A stretch of DNA of 64,000 bases, from the NCBI RefSeq assembly GCF_001602525.1, contig NZ_LSYT01000006.1, positions 310,001 through 374,000 of the forward strand. Reading direction: 5' to 3'. The translations under genes and the position numbers were made by a program. Of the stretch, positions 42,791 through 51,908 are shown piece after piece. The stretch is from Flavobacterium chilense (GTDB lineage Bacteria > Bacteroidota > Bacteroidia > Flavobacteriales > Flavobacteriaceae). The notes beneath the pieces are model-generated. The model ran no database searches and was not told the DNA's origin. It worked only from the letters and a program-made list of their open reading frames with translations. How positions within the stretch are numbered: the first letter of the stretch is position 1; every line of letters starts with the position of its first letter.

Positions 42791-43831
42791 ATGAAACCAA
42801 AAATTCCTTTTTACTATCATATTCTTCTTTTTCTGGGCTTATCAATTACCTTTTATTTGTGGGATATTGCAGTTAATAATAAAGGACTTAAATTCGTTTT
42901 TAGTAGCCTTTATTTTATGTTTAACACTAGTTTTGTGCTTTCTATTTTTGTTGTTTATCTTTTAAATTTTTATATTTTTTGTTACTGGTTTTTAAACAAA
43001 AAAAAAATTGTATTATACGTCTTAAGTATTCCGGTGTCTTTATTGATTTTTGCAGGAGTTCGCTATTTTTTTCAGGAAATAGTTATTTTCGAAATTACCG
43101 GAATTCATAATTATGCCGAGAAAAGTCGCGAAGTTGCATATTATATTCAGGATAACTTTTTCTTCGGATTGCCATCTATAGCTTTAAGTGTTATGAGTTA
43201 TTTGTTTTGGCAATTTCAGGAATCCTACAAGCAAAATCAGGAATTGCTTTTAGAAAACAAAAAAGCCGAATTTCAAATGCTGAAAGCACAGGTAAGCCCG
43301 CATTTTTTATTTAATACACTGAATTCTTTTTACAGTCAGTTGATTTTAAAAGACGACGAAATGGCTTCAGATGTTTTGGTTCTTTCTGATTTGCTTCGTT
43401 ATGTCATTACAGAAACAGATAAAGACGAAGCGATTCTTTCTAAAGAAATTCAGTTTATCCAAAACTATATTCATTTACAGAAAAAACGCTTTGAAGATCA
43501 GTTGTATCTTGATTTTTCTATTGAAGGAAATTATGATGATGGAAAAATTCTGTCTTCGGCATTGATTCATTTTGTTGAAAATGTATTTAAACACGGAAAA
43601 CTAAATGATCCTGAAAAGATGGCTAAAATTTTAATTAGAATAAAAGATGATTTTCTGGAAATTTCAACATTCAATCATGTTGTTGAAGGCGAACATTATT
43701 CATCGACCGGGATTGGTTTTGACAACCTGACCAAAAGGCTGCAATATACCTATAAAGAGAAATTTGTACTCGAAAAAACAGCAGAAAACAATATCTTTAA
43801 AACCTATTTAAAAATACCACTAAAAAAATAA
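42791..43831 (+). CDS. LytS-type sensor histidine kinase
   Basis: A 346-residue protein. Four membrane helices (about 8-28, 40-66, 72-92, 124-141) are followed by a coiled-coil linker and a His_kinase domain: QVSPHFLFNTLNSFYSQLI with the phosphorylated His171. An ATP-binding part has HFVENVFKHGK (N box) and STGIGFDNLTKRLQ (G box). It has no large external sensor domain, so it may sense a membrane signal. It is read with the response regulator 3 bp downstream. Family members respond to peptides or cell-wall stress; the signal here is unknown. Confidence 0.92.
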   Translation: MKPKIPFYYHILLFLGLSITFYLWDIAVNNKGLKFVFSSLYFMFNTSFVLSIFVVYLLNFYIFCYWFLNKKKIVLYVLSIPVSLLIFAGVRYFFQEIVIFEITGIHNYAEKSREVAYYIQDNFFFGLPSIALSVMSYLFWQFQESYKQNQELLLENKKAEFQMLKAQVSPHFLFNTLNSFYSQLILKDDEMASDVLVLSDLLRYVITETDKDEAILSKEIQFIQNYIHLQKKRFEDQLYLDFSIEGNYDDGKILSSALIHFVENVFKHGKLNDPEKMAKILIRIKDDFLEISTFNHVVEGEHYSSTGIGFDNLTKRLQYTYKEKFVLEKTAENNIFKTYLKIPLKK

Positions 43832-43834
43832 CCA

Positions 43835-44542
43835 ATGAGTTTTAAATGTATCATAGTTGATGACGAACCGCCAGCAACACGAATTTTAGAAAACTATATA
43901 GGAAAAGTTCATTTTCTTGAAAAAGTGGGCGTTTTTAATGATTCCTTAAAAGCTTTAGAATTTCTGAATACACAAACAGTTGATGTTATCTTTTTGGATA
44001 TTCAGATGCCGCAGTTAACCGGTTTGCAGATTTCAAGGATTATTTCTAAAGATATAAAGGTAATTTTTACAACGGCTTATCCTGATTTTGCCCTGGAAGG
44101 ATTTGAGTTAAATGCTATTGATTATTTGTTAAAACCAATTGCTTTTGAACGTTTTTATCAGGCGGTTTCTAAGCTGAATTCTGAGCCAAAAGCGGTTGTT
44201 TCAAATCAGAATAATGCACCCGACTTTTTGTTTATTAAAACGGATGGAAAGAATAAATTTCAGAAGATTTTTTTGAGTGATATTCTTTATGTCGAAAGTC
44301 TTCAGAACTATGTTTGTATTCATACTTCAAAACAACAAATCATCACACATTCTTCATTAAAAAGTATAAAAGAATCGCTGTCCGAAAATGAGTTTATTCA
44401 GATCCATAAATCGTATGTTGTTTCTCTAAAACATATCGAATCGACAGATAATTTTTCTGTTTTTACAAGTGGAAAAGAACTCCCGATTGGTGCAACTTTT
44501 AAAGATGCTTTCTTTGAAAAAATAGAAGAGAACAAAATTTAA
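43835..44542 (+). CDS. LytTR-family response regulator
   Basis: A 235-residue protein. The receiver domain (1-120) has IIVDDEPPA and the phosphorylation site Asp55 in VIFLDIQMPQLTG, plus the LLKPIAFERF lysine. The LytTR DNA-binding domain (about 140-235) carries ILYVESLQNYVCIHT and IQIHKSYVVSLKHIES. It is translated 3 bp after the kinase stop and forms its cognate pair. Targets are unknown. Confidence 0.93.
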   Translation: MSFKCIIVDDEPPATRILENYIGKVHFLEKVGVFNDSLKALEFLNTQTVDVIFLDIQMPQLTGLQISRIISKDIKVIFTTAYPDFALEGFELNAIDYLLKPIAFERFYQAVSKLNSEPKAVVSNQNNAPDFLFIKTDGKNKFQKIFLSDILYVESLQNYVCIHTSKQQIITHSSLKSIKESLSENEFIQIHKSYVVSLKHIESTDNFSVFTSGKELPIGATFKDAFFEKIEENKI

Positions 44543-44567
44543 CTGCAAATTTATCTGTTCAAAATAA

Positions 44568-44632
44568 TAGCCACGAATTCACGAATTTTTATTCTCAAAG
44601 ATTATGAGAAATGATTCGTGAATTCGTGGCTA
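44568..44632. repeat. Intergenic palindrome, copy 2
   Basis: TAGCCACGAATTCACGAATT and its reverse complement form perfect 20-base arms around TTTATTCTCAAAGATTATGAGAAA. Same family as 41653-41718, shortly after the response regulator. The spacer occurs reverse-complemented at 45191-45218. Confidence 0.75.
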
Positions 44633-44673
44633 ATAAAAACTTTATGAACTCTGTATAAATCTTTGCGGTTAAA

Positions 44674-45138
44674 TCATTTCTTATTTTTCCCGTTTTTGAA
44701 AACTACTTTTTCTACAATAACTGGTTTTCCATTTCCTTTTGGAAATGATTTCTTTTTAGGTTTTCCAGCTGATGAACCTGACTTTGATGGACTTTGATCA
44801 CCTCTTGCTTTTTCTGAATCCTTTGGACTTGCTTTAAATTCAGGTCTTTCTTTAGTATTTTCTTTCTTTGGAATCTCTGCTTTATGCTTGGCTAAAACAT
44901 CGGTTGGATTTTTTGGATTTTCTTTTGTTCCTCTTAAATGAATCACTAATCCGTTTAGGAAGTTACGCAAAACCTGATCGCCACATTCCATATAATTTGG
45001 ATGATCTTCGGCTCTGAAAAAAGCACCCAATTCTGATTTTGAAATTCTGAAATCTACCAATTCTAAAATTTCAACTATTTGGTCGTCACGCAACATCAAA
45101 GCCACGCGAAGTTTTTTAAGTATATCGTTATTTGTCAT
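44674..45138 (-). CDS. DUF1456 (YehS-like) protein
   Basis: A 154-residue protein. MTNNDILKKLRVALMLRDDQIVEILELVDFRISKSELGAFFRAEDHPNY is the DUF1456 repeat, followed by ECGDQVLRNFLNGLVIHLRG. The family (E. coli YehS) has two copies of a DNA-binding-like helical motif and no established role. The C-terminal 60 residues are a basic, low-complexity tail (KPKKKSFPKGNGKP) not seen in YehS, suggesting nucleic-acid contact. Inverted copies of one repeat family flank the gene (44568, 45172). Confidence 0.85.
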   Translation of the reverse strand: MTNNDILKKLRVALMLRDDQIVEILELVDFRISKSELGAFFRAEDHPNYMECGDQVLRNFLNGLVIHLRGTKENPKNPTDVLAKHKAEIPKKENTKERPEFKASPKDSEKARGDQSPSKSGSSAGKPKKKSFPKGNGKPVIVEKVVFKNGKNKK

Positions 45139-45171
45139 CGTTTATTTTTTACAAAGGTACGGTTTATTTTT

Positions 45172-45255
45172 TAGCCACGAATTCACGAATTATTTCTCAT
45201 AATCTTTGAGAATAAAAATAATTTGTGAATTGCTTCGCCTGTTCGCTATCGCTCG
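45172..45255. repeat. Intergenic palindrome, copy 3 (reverse orientation, altered arm)
   Basis: It starts TAGCCACGAATTCACGAATT, then has the copy-2 spacer in reverse-complement orientation. Instead of a full right arm it ends AATTTGTGAATTGCTTCGCCTGTTCGCTATCGCTCG. The end matches 31549-31564. Confidence 0.65.
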
Positions 45256-45263
45256 GATTATGA

Positions 45264-46286
45264 CTAATTTTTATTTAAAACGTCAACTAATTTATCCAAA
45301 TCTTCTTTTAAATGATTGGCAGTAACCACAATTCGATTTAAAGGTTCGGCATCTTTGGTGTATTTGAAACTCGCAATAATAATCTTTTCCTGTTTTAGTT
45401 TTTCAACTAATTCATTGGATAATAAATAAATCAGAGGATAGCTTTTGTCAAATTTGACATTCCCATTTTTAATTAAAACCGAATCGATATAGCTCAAATT
45501 ATCCAGTAATTTTTGATGTTGTGCTTTATAAATTGCTGCGGCATCAGAAAGCGTTTGTACAAAAGCCGGATTCATTCCTGCTGCACTGGTAAAAGTTTCA
45601 AGTTCTTTTATTGCTGCAATGAATTGAGAATCTGCAGCAATAACACCACCTGTTAATCCAAAAGCTTTGCCAAGAGACGAAACTAAAATTTTTCTTTTGA
45701 TCGGAAATGAAATAGAAGAATAAATTCCAGAACCGTTTTTGCCTGTAATTCCTAACGAATGCGATTCATCAATCACTAATGTGATTTCTTTGCTCTTTGA
45801 AATTTTTTCTAAAAACGATAAATCGGCAGGTTTTGTTTCAAATGAAGGAACACCATCTGTAAGGATTGTTATTTTTTCAGTTTCAGAATTTAATAGGCGA
45901 CTGTTTAAATTTCCGTTTAAGAATATTGGAAAACTATTTTCAGTTTGAATAGCATTATGCGTATCATTCAAATGAAAAAAACAATCAGTCTGTTTTTTCA
46001 TTAAATCAATAACCAGTTTTCCAGCCAGCATTCCGGAGGAAACCGTAACGGTACTTTCTGAACCTATATGAGACGCTAAAAACTTTTCGCCCGCATCATA
46101 AGCCGTTAATTGAATATTAGCTGTTCTGGAACTACCATACGTTGTTCCCCAATTTAAAATGTTTTTTATAACCAATTCCTGAAAAACCTTATGGGTTGGT
46201 AAGCCTAAATAGGCAGTTCCGCCAAAATACAAATATTGTTCTTGGTCAATTTCAACAATGCGATCAGGGAATTTTTCTACTTTCAT
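45264..46286 (-). CDS. Fold-I PLP aminotransferase, AONS/KBL-like
   Basis: A 340-residue enzyme of the alpha-oxoamine synthase group (8-amino-7-oxononanoate synthase, 2-amino-3-ketobutyrate CoA ligase). YLYFGGTAYLGLPTH, GTTYGSSR, VIDESHSLGITGKNGSG and the PLP lysine Lys207 in LVSSLGKAFGLTGGV are visible. It is about 40-50 residues shorter than bona fide BioF or Kbl. It starts one base after the dipeptide-epimerase stop, so it is read with that gene. Joint location suggests peptide or cell-wall amino-acid metabolism rather than biotin synthesis. The true acyl substrate is unknown. Confidence 0.8.
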   Translation of the reverse strand: MKVEKFPDRIVEIDQEQYLYFGGTAYLGLPTHKVFQELVIKNILNWGTTYGSSRTANIQLTAYDAGEKFLASHIGSESTVTVSSGMLAGKLVIDLMKKQTDCFFHLNDTHNAIQTENSFPIFLNGNLNSRLLNSETEKITILTDGVPSFETKPADLSFLEKISKSKEITLVIDESHSLGITGKNGSGIYSSISFPIKRKILVSSLGKAFGLTGGVIAADSQFIAAIKELETFTSAAGMNPAFVQTLSDAAAIYKAQHQKLLDNLSYIDSVLIKNGNVKFDKSYPLIYLLSNELVEKLKQEKIIIASFKYTKDAEPLNRIVVTANHLKEDLDKLVDVLNKN

Positions 46287-46287
46287 T

Positions 46288-47298
46288 TTATAGAAGTGTA
46301 ACTCCGGTTCCGTTAAGTTCAGAATAGTTTACCACGCCGTTTTTTATAGTTACTCCGGTTGCAATATCTTCTGCCAGAAGCAATGCGCCATCCATATCTA
46401 CATAATCAAGCTGAGGCAGTAAATGTGCTATTGCCGAGATGCCCACAGTCGATTCGGTCATACAGCCAACCATTGTTTTTAAACCTAATTTTTTAGCTTC
46501 TTCGATCATGCGTTTACCAGCAGTTAGACCGCCACATTTTACCAGCTTTACATTTACGCCATGAAAATGATTAAAACATCTGGCAACATCTTCTTCAACA
46601 ATACAGCTTTCGTCTGCAATTACCGGAAGAACAGAATGTTTGAAGACTTCCTTATGTCCTTCCCAATTGTCTGCTTTCATAGGCTGTTCTAAAAATTCGA
46701 CGCCCAGCTTTTTCAATTCAACTGCATTGTTGATCGTTTCGTCAACTCCCCAGCCACAATTAGCATCGATTCTAAAAACAGCATCGGTATGTTTTCTAAG
46801 TTCTTTTACAATGGCAATATCTTCTTTGGTTCCTAATTTAATCTTGTAAATAGGCCAGGGAAGTTCCTGCATTTTTGAAACCATTTTTTCTATAGAAGCA
46901 ATTCCAATGGTATAATCGGTTAAAGGATTTTTCTCGGTTGTATAGTCCCACAATTCGTATAATTTTTTGCCTTTTTTGCGGGCATACAAATCATTATAAG
47001 CCAGATCTAAAGCACATAAAGCAAACATATCATCTTTTAGAAAGGGATGGATTTTTGCCCAGAAAACATCCGGAGTTTCATTGTCTGTTGCTTCGATGAT
47101 TAGTCTTATTTTTTCCAAATCCTGCATCATCATTGGAACTGTTGTTTTGTAATACGGATTTGAAGTCGCTTCTCCATAACCCGAAAAACCATCACTTTGT
47201 AATTCGACAATCAAAGAAGGCTGAAAATCAATTGATTCTCTCGAAATGGTAAAAGTATGTTTTAGTTTTAGATTGTATTCTCTTAAAATTAGTTTCAT
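46288..47298 (-). CDS. Dipeptide epimerase (enolase superfamily, L-Ala-D/L-Glu type)
   Basis: A 336-residue enolase-superfamily enzyme. The catalytic lysine pair is in PIYKIKLGTKED (KxK), metal ligands are in FRIDANCGW (Asp), FLEQPM (Glu) and VIADESCIVEEDV (Asp), and the second lysine is in VNVKLVKCGG. This layout is that of L-Ala-D/L-Glu and related dipeptide epimerases used in murein peptide recycling. A single base separates it from the next gene, and it ends an apparent two-gene operon with a PLP enzyme. The exact dipeptide is not determined by sequence. Confidence 0.88.
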   Translation of the reverse strand: MKLILREYNLKLKHTFTISRESIDFQPSLIVELQSDGFSGYGEATSNPYYKTTVPMMMQDLEKIRLIIEATDNETPDVFWAKIHPFLKDDMFALCALDLAYNDLYARKKGKKLYELWDYTTEKNPLTDYTIGIASIEKMVSKMQELPWPIYKIKLGTKEDIAIVKELRKHTDAVFRIDANCGWGVDETINNAVELKKLGVEFLEQPMKADNWEGHKEVFKHSVLPVIADESCIVEEDVARCFNHFHGVNVKLVKCGGLTAGKRMIEEAKKLGLKTMVGCMTESTVGISAIAHLLPQLDYVDMDGALLLAEDIATGVTIKNGVVNYSELNGTGVTLL

Positions 47299-47325
47299 TT
47301 TGTATTATTTTTGCTACATTTTTTA

Positions 47326-48126
47326 TCAATAACCAAGCCAAAGAACTGCTTTTACAAAGCCGTCCCGCCATAATTTTTCGTTATGTTCTCCGTTTTTTAC
47401 TATTTTAGATTTGGTAAGATGCAAACAATAACAGCGTTTTGTGTCTAGTAAACGTTCCATTTTGGTCATGTCTTTTACCATGTCATCACTTTCTTTATCT
47501 CCACATAAAAAGTAAATTTTGGTTTTGATTTTAGAAGTTTCTTCTGTTTTGGCGTAAATAGAATTGGAAAACCAAAAAGAAGGGGAAAAAACACCCGCTT
47601 TTCCAAAAACCTGAGGATATTTCAGGATGGCATAATAAGAAACCAATCCGCCAAGAGAACTTCCCATGATAATGGTATTTTTGGGTTTTGATTTGATTCT
47701 GTAATTTTTATCGATATACGGCTTTAAGGTATTTACAATAAAATCTAAGTAGTTATCAGCATTTCCGCCGCCATATTTTTCATTTTTATAAGGCGTTAAT
47801 TCGTCTATACGTTTTTCGTTTCCGTGTTCGATTCCCACAACTATTACGGGCGCGCTTAAACTGTCCAGTTTTTCATCGACATTCCATTCTCCTGAATATG
47901 AGGTTTTGGCATCGAATAAATTCTGGGCATCGTGCATATAAATAACACTATATTTTTTGGCTGATGCCGAATAGTTTTTAGGAAGATAAATCCAGATTTT
48001 CTTAGTGGTTTTTAGTTGAGGTGCTTCAATCATAAATGTCGATACATTTTTTGAAGCTGTACTCTCCTGTGCATTTCCGGCAGAGCTGATTAATAGTATA
48101 AGAAAAAAGAAGAATCTCCTAATCAT
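47326..48126 (-). CDS. Exported esterase (Pfam putative esterase family)
   Basis: A 266-residue alpha/beta hydrolase with a signal peptide (MIRRFFFFLILLISSAGNAQ). The nucleophile elbow IIMGSSLGG puts the serine at residue 157. YSVIYMHDAQNLFD is the strand-plus-acidic region and KNGEHNEKLWRDGFVKAVLWL carries the histidine. It is 27 bp upstream of the dipeptide epimerase gene on the same strand, so the three may be read together. The substrate is unknown. It is distant from the esterase at 17189-18055 in sequence but has the same fold. Confidence 0.85.
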   Translation of the reverse strand: MIRRFFFFLILLISSAGNAQESTASKNVSTFMIEAPQLKTTKKIWIYLPKNYSASAKKYSVIYMHDAQNLFDAKTSYSGEWNVDEKLDSLSAPVIVVGIEHGNEKRIDELTPYKNEKYGGGNADNYLDFIVNTLKPYIDKNYRIKSKPKNTIIMGSSLGGLVSYYAILKYPQVFGKAGVFSPSFWFSNSIYAKTEETSKIKTKIYFLCGDKESDDMVKDMTKMERLLDTKRCYCLHLTKSKIVKNGEHNEKLWRDGFVKAVLWLGY

Positions 48127-48182
48127 GAGTTCTTTTGTGTTTTAGATTTAAAAACAATATTTTAGCTAAAAATAATAAATTG

Positions 48183-48584
48183 ATGAATACCGAAACAGAA
48201 AAGAGAAGTTTACTTTTAGAAATGATTGCTTTTTCTACTGTTGATGGGCATCTGCACAAAAGAGAATATGAGTTTTTGTGGCTGGTGGCTCAGGAACTCC
48301 GTATAGAATATGCCGTTTTTAAAGATTTATTTCATCAGGAAAGCATGCCTGTCAGGATAAAATCTGAATTTCAGCGTATTCAGCAATTTTACAGGCTGGC
48401 TTTGATTATGTATTGTGATGGTATTTTGCATGAAAAAGAAGCAAAAGCCATCCAGCAAATTGCAATAGAAATGGGATTAAATCCAAATGCGACTAAACGT
48501 GTTTTGGATTTAATGAAAAAAGCACCAAATGCTATTATTGACCCAAAAGTTTTATTGGGAGTTTTTCAGGAACAACACAATTAA
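48183..48584 (+). CDS. TerB-like (DUF533/tellurite-resistance fold) protein
   Basis: A 133-residue all-helical protein when started at 48183 (MNTETEKRSLLLEMIAFSTVDGHLHKREYEFL). The two EF-like loops (DGHLHKREYEFL and DGILHEKEAKAI) are the mark of TerB-like folds, which bind metals through acidic residues. A frame from 48135 adds 16 unsupported residues. It is divergent from the esterase gene and convergent with uvrB, overlapping its 3' end by 4 bases. Function unknown. A -33 TTG at 48135-48137 and a partial -7 box at 48158-48165 lie upstream. Confidence 0.75.
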   Translation: MNTETEKRSLLLEMIAFSTVDGHLHKREYEFLWLVAQELRIEYAVFKDLFHQESMPVRIKSEFQRIQQFYRLALIMYCDGILHEKEAKAIQQIAIEMGLNPNATKRVLDLMKKAPNAIIDPKVLLGVFQEQHN

Positions 48585-50572
48585 GCTAATTGTTCCTGTA
48601 ATTTTTTAATCTCATCACGCAATTTAGCAGCCTGGATAAAGTCTAATTCTTTTGCTGCTTTTTCCATCGATTTTCGTTTTTCACGAATCATTTTTTCTAA
48701 ATCTGTTTTAGATAAATAAGCCGTTTCCGGTTCAGCAGCGACAGCTAATGTATGACCTAATTCATATTCGACCAATGGATTTTTAGTAAATGCACTGTCT
48801 ATTTTTTTGTTTAAGGCCTGTGGTGTGAGTCCGTTTTCAGTATTAAAGTTGATTTGTTTTGTTCTTCGGTATGTGGTTTCGTCTATGGTTCTTTGCATAC
48901 TTGCCGTAATTTTATCGGCATACATAATCGCTTTACCATTTAAATTTCTCGCAGCACGCCCAATAGTTTGTGTTAAAGATCTGTGGTTACGAAGAAAACC
49001 TTCTTTGTCAGCATCGAGAATTGCCACAAGCGATACTTCTGGTAAATCAAGTCCTTCACGAAGTAAGTTTACTCCAATAAGTACATCAAAAATACCTTTT
49101 CGCAAATCCTGCATAATTTCGATACGTTCTAAAGTATCTACTTCAGAATGTATGTAACGGCATCGAATGTTGACTTTTGTCAGATATTTTGCCAGTTCTT
49201 CGGCCATTCTTTTGGTTAAAGTAGTGACCAAAACTCTTTCGTCTAACTCGCAACGCACCTGAATTTCTTCAATTAAATCATCAATCTGATTTAAACTTGG
49301 ACGTACTTCTATAACAGGATCCAGTAATCCGGTTGGACGAATAATCTGTTCTACATAAATACCATCTGATTTTTGTAATTCATAATCTGCCGGTGTTGCC
49401 GATACGTAAATAACCTGATTTTGCAAGGCTTCAAATTCTTCAAATTTCAAAGGTCGGTTGTCCATTGCAGCAGGTAAACGGAAACCGTATTCAACCAGAT
49501 TTTCTTTACGGCTACGGTCGCCTCCATACATGGCATGAACCTGAGAAACGGTTACGTGACTTTCGTCTACAACCATCAAATAATCATTTGGAAAATAGTC
49601 TAATAAACAGAATGGTCTTGTCCCGGCTTCTCTGCCATCCAGATAACGGGAATAATTCTCAATTCCGGAACAGTAACCCAATTCGCGAATCATTTCTAAA
49701 TCGAAATTGGTTCTTTCTTCCAGACGTTTGGCTTCTAAATGTTTGCCTATTTCTTTAAAATAATCGACTTGTTTGACTAAATCCTGCTGAATTTGCCAGA
49801 TGGCACCTTGCAGAACTTCGGGCGAAGTCACAAACATATTAGCCGGATAAATAGTCAGTCTTTTAAATTTTTCAATGACTTGTGAGGTCTTAACATCAAA
49901 TGATTCTATTTCTTCTATCTCATCACCAAAAAAGTGTATTCTGTAAGCATCATCGGCATAACTTGGATAGACTTCGACTGTGTCGCCTTTGATCCTGAAA
50001 GTTCCCGGATTAAAATCGGCTTCGGTTCTGGCGTATAAACTTTGTACCAGACTATGTAATAATTTAGTTCTCGAAATAACCTGATCCCGGGTAATTTCGA
50101 TTACATTTTTTTGAAATTCAACAGGGTTTCCAATACCATATAAACAAGAAACAGAAGCAACAACCAATACATCACGACGTCCCGAAAGCAGGGAAGAAGT
50201 AGTGCTCAAACGCATTTTTTCAAGCTCTTCATTGATAGATAAATCTTTTTCGATGAAAACCCCTGTTACAGGCATAAAAGCTTCCGGCTGGTAATAATCG
50301 TAGTACGAAACGAAATATTCAACTGCATTATTAGGGAAAAACTGTTTGAACTCAGAATATAACTGGGCTGCCAGCGTTTTGTTATGTGCCAGAACCAAAG
50401 TAGGTCTTTGAACTTCCTGAATCACATTGGCAACAGTAAATGTTTTTCCGGATCCTGTTACTCCTAATAATGTCTGATATTTTTCTCCATCGACAATACC
50501 TTGTGAAAGTTTTTCGATTGCTTGTGGCTGATCACCTTTTGGACTATACTCTGAGGATACTTGAAAGTTCAT
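48581..50572 (-). CDS. uvrB: Excinuclease ABC subunit B
   Basis: A 663-residue DNA-repair helicase subunit. Walker A GVTGSGKT is at residues 37-44, the beta-hairpin that locks damaged DNA is in YFVSYYDYYQPEAFMP, and VVDESHVT is the Walker B motif. RSLTQTIGRAARNLNGKAIMYAD is motif VI, and the C-terminal UVR helix pair (ELDFIQAAKLRDEIKKLQEQ) binds UvrC. Full length. It acts with UvrA and UvrC in nucleotide-excision repair. Its 3' end overlaps the TerB-like gene by 4 bases. Confidence 0.97.
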   Translation of the reverse strand: MNFQVSSEYSPKGDQPQAIEKLSQGIVDGEKYQTLLGVTGSGKTFTVANVIQEVQRPTLVLAHNKTLAAQLYSEFKQFFPNNAVEYFVSYYDYYQPEAFMPVTGVFIEKDLSINEELEKMRLSTTSSLLSGRRDVLVVASVSCLYGIGNPVEFQKNVIEITRDQVISRTKLLHSLVQSLYARTEADFNPGTFRIKGDTVEVYPSYADDAYRIHFFGDEIEEIESFDVKTSQVIEKFKRLTIYPANMFVTSPEVLQGAIWQIQQDLVKQVDYFKEIGKHLEAKRLEERTNFDLEMIRELGYCSGIENYSRYLDGREAGTRPFCLLDYFPNDYLMVVDESHVTVSQVHAMYGGDRSRKENLVEYGFRLPAAMDNRPLKFEEFEALQNQVIYVSATPADYELQKSDGIYVEQIIRPTGLLDPVIEVRPSLNQIDDLIEEIQVRCELDERVLVTTLTKRMAEELAKYLTKVNIRCRYIHSEVDTLERIEIMQDLRKGIFDVLIGVNLLREGLDLPEVSLVAILDADKEGFLRNHRSLTQTIGRAARNLNGKAIMYADKITASMQRTIDETTYRRTKQINFNTENGLTPQALNKKIDSAFTKNPLVEYELGHTLAVAAEPETAYLSKTDLEKMIREKRKSMEKAAKELDFIQAAKLRDEIKKLQEQLA

Positions 50573-50661
50573 TTTTGGACGATGAAAAAATTAGTTTTGT
50601 AAAGATACAAAGTTTGGATTCTATAAAAAAGCTAAAAAAAATAGCTACAAATTTGCGATGA

Positions 50662-51606
50662 CTATTCTAAAAAGTAAATCATAGCTTCATTGACCGTTTT
50701 TGCCTGATCTATTGATAAAAAATGTCCTGCATCCTTTATCGTCTGGGTTTTGCTATTGATTAAATACTTTTGTGCCCTTTCTAAACTTTCATCAGAATTG
50801 ATAACATCATGATCTCCTATTAAAACCAAAACAGGATTGGTAATAGTTTTTAATTCAGCATCTGAAAACGGATGCATTTTGAGCATGCTTGAATTCGATT
50901 TTGCATATTTATTGGCAAGGTAAAACTGCTTTTTGTAAACAGGACTGATTTTCTCCGGATGTGTAGAAAACGTTTTTAATGTTTTACCAAATTTTTTCTC
51001 ACTTGGAAATAATTTCAGCATTAAGGCCGAAGTCGTTTTGCCCACTTTATCTATAAATTTGAAGGTTTGGGCAGGACTTAATAAAACTATTTTATCAATT
51101 GAATTTTGTTTTTGTGTGGCTAATAAAGTAGCAATCCATCCGCCGCGTGAAGCTCCTACAATATCAAACTTCTTTAATTTATAATGATCAAAAATTTCGT
51201 TGTATAAGATTACGATTTCGTCTGATGAAAGTGGTTTTGAAGTCAATGTTGATTTACTGGGTTCCATCATGAAATCTATGGCATAGATATGGTGATTTTT
51301 TGCCAGTGTTTTAATGTTTGGATACCACATGGTAGAGCTGGCATCCATTCCGTGAAGTAAAACCAGATCTTTTGCATTTTTTTGGCCTGCGATAACAACA
51401 TGAGCGGTACCGTAGGTTGTTTTTATATTTTCTTCGGTATAGGGAATATCCCAAAGTTTTAAAGCCTGATCATAGGAATTAAGGTAGGTTTGTTTTTCGC
51501 TTTTGGTTTTGAAGATATAATCGTCAAATTTTTCTTTTTTGACAGAAGAGCAGCTTACAAATAAAAAAACAAGTGCTAATTTGAAAGGTAATTTTTTGAT
51601 ACTCAT
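50662..51606 (-). CDS. Alpha/beta hydrolase lipoprotein
   Basis: A protein of about 314 residues when started at 51606 (MSIKKLPFKLALVFLFVSCS), which gives an SPII signal with a lipobox Cys; a frame to 51615 adds three residues. GTAHVVIAGQKNAKDLVLLHGMDASSTMWYPN is the oxyanion-hole HG region, VGASRGGWIATLLA the nucleophile elbow (Ser in GASRGG), and GDHDVINSD with DAGHFLSIDQ gives the acid and histidine. It is membrane-anchored. The substrate is unknown. It is the last chromosomal gene before the phosphorothioation-like island. Confidence 0.85.
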   Translation of the reverse strand: MSIKKLPFKLALVFLFVSCSSVKKEKFDDYIFKTKSEKQTYLNSYDQALKLWDIPYTEENIKTTYGTAHVVIAGQKNAKDLVLLHGMDASSTMWYPNIKTLAKNHHIYAIDFMMEPSKSTLTSKPLSSDEIVILYNEIFDHYKLKKFDIVGASRGGWIATLLATQKQNSIDKIVLLSPAQTFKFIDKVGKTTSALMLKLFPSEKKFGKTLKTFSTHPEKISPVYKKQFYLANKYAKSNSSMLKMHPFSDAELKTITNPVLVLIGDHDVINSDESLERAQKYLINSKTQTIKDAGHFLSIDQAKTVNEAMIYFLE

Positions 51607-51615
51607 AAAATTCAA

Positions 51616-51908
51616 TTTACTTTTAAAGGTACAGAAATTGGGTGCCGAAAATGTATTAGAATTTTATTTTAAAGTTTTCAGGGAAAAGCTGTATCGGTTG
51701 AATACTAAGCTTTTATAGAGATAATCAAAGAAGTCAGGTAACGATTTGGTAACGGTGCTTATTGCTTTGCTTTTCAACGTGTTTCCGTTAGCTCATAACA
51801 AATATACAAAAATTCACACATTGTTCATCACTCTATTATTTTTCCTGAAAATGTAAAAGAACTCATTGATATAAGTACTTTTACATTCTGCCTATATTTT
51901 AATATACT
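51616..51908. other. Boundary gap before the phosphorothioation-like island
   Basis: About 290 bases without a gene, AT-rich. A palindrome-free stretch near 51730-51790 (AACGATTTGGTAACGGTGC region) has no recognised role. No tRNA, integrase or direct repeat marking an island end was found here. Confidence 0.4.
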
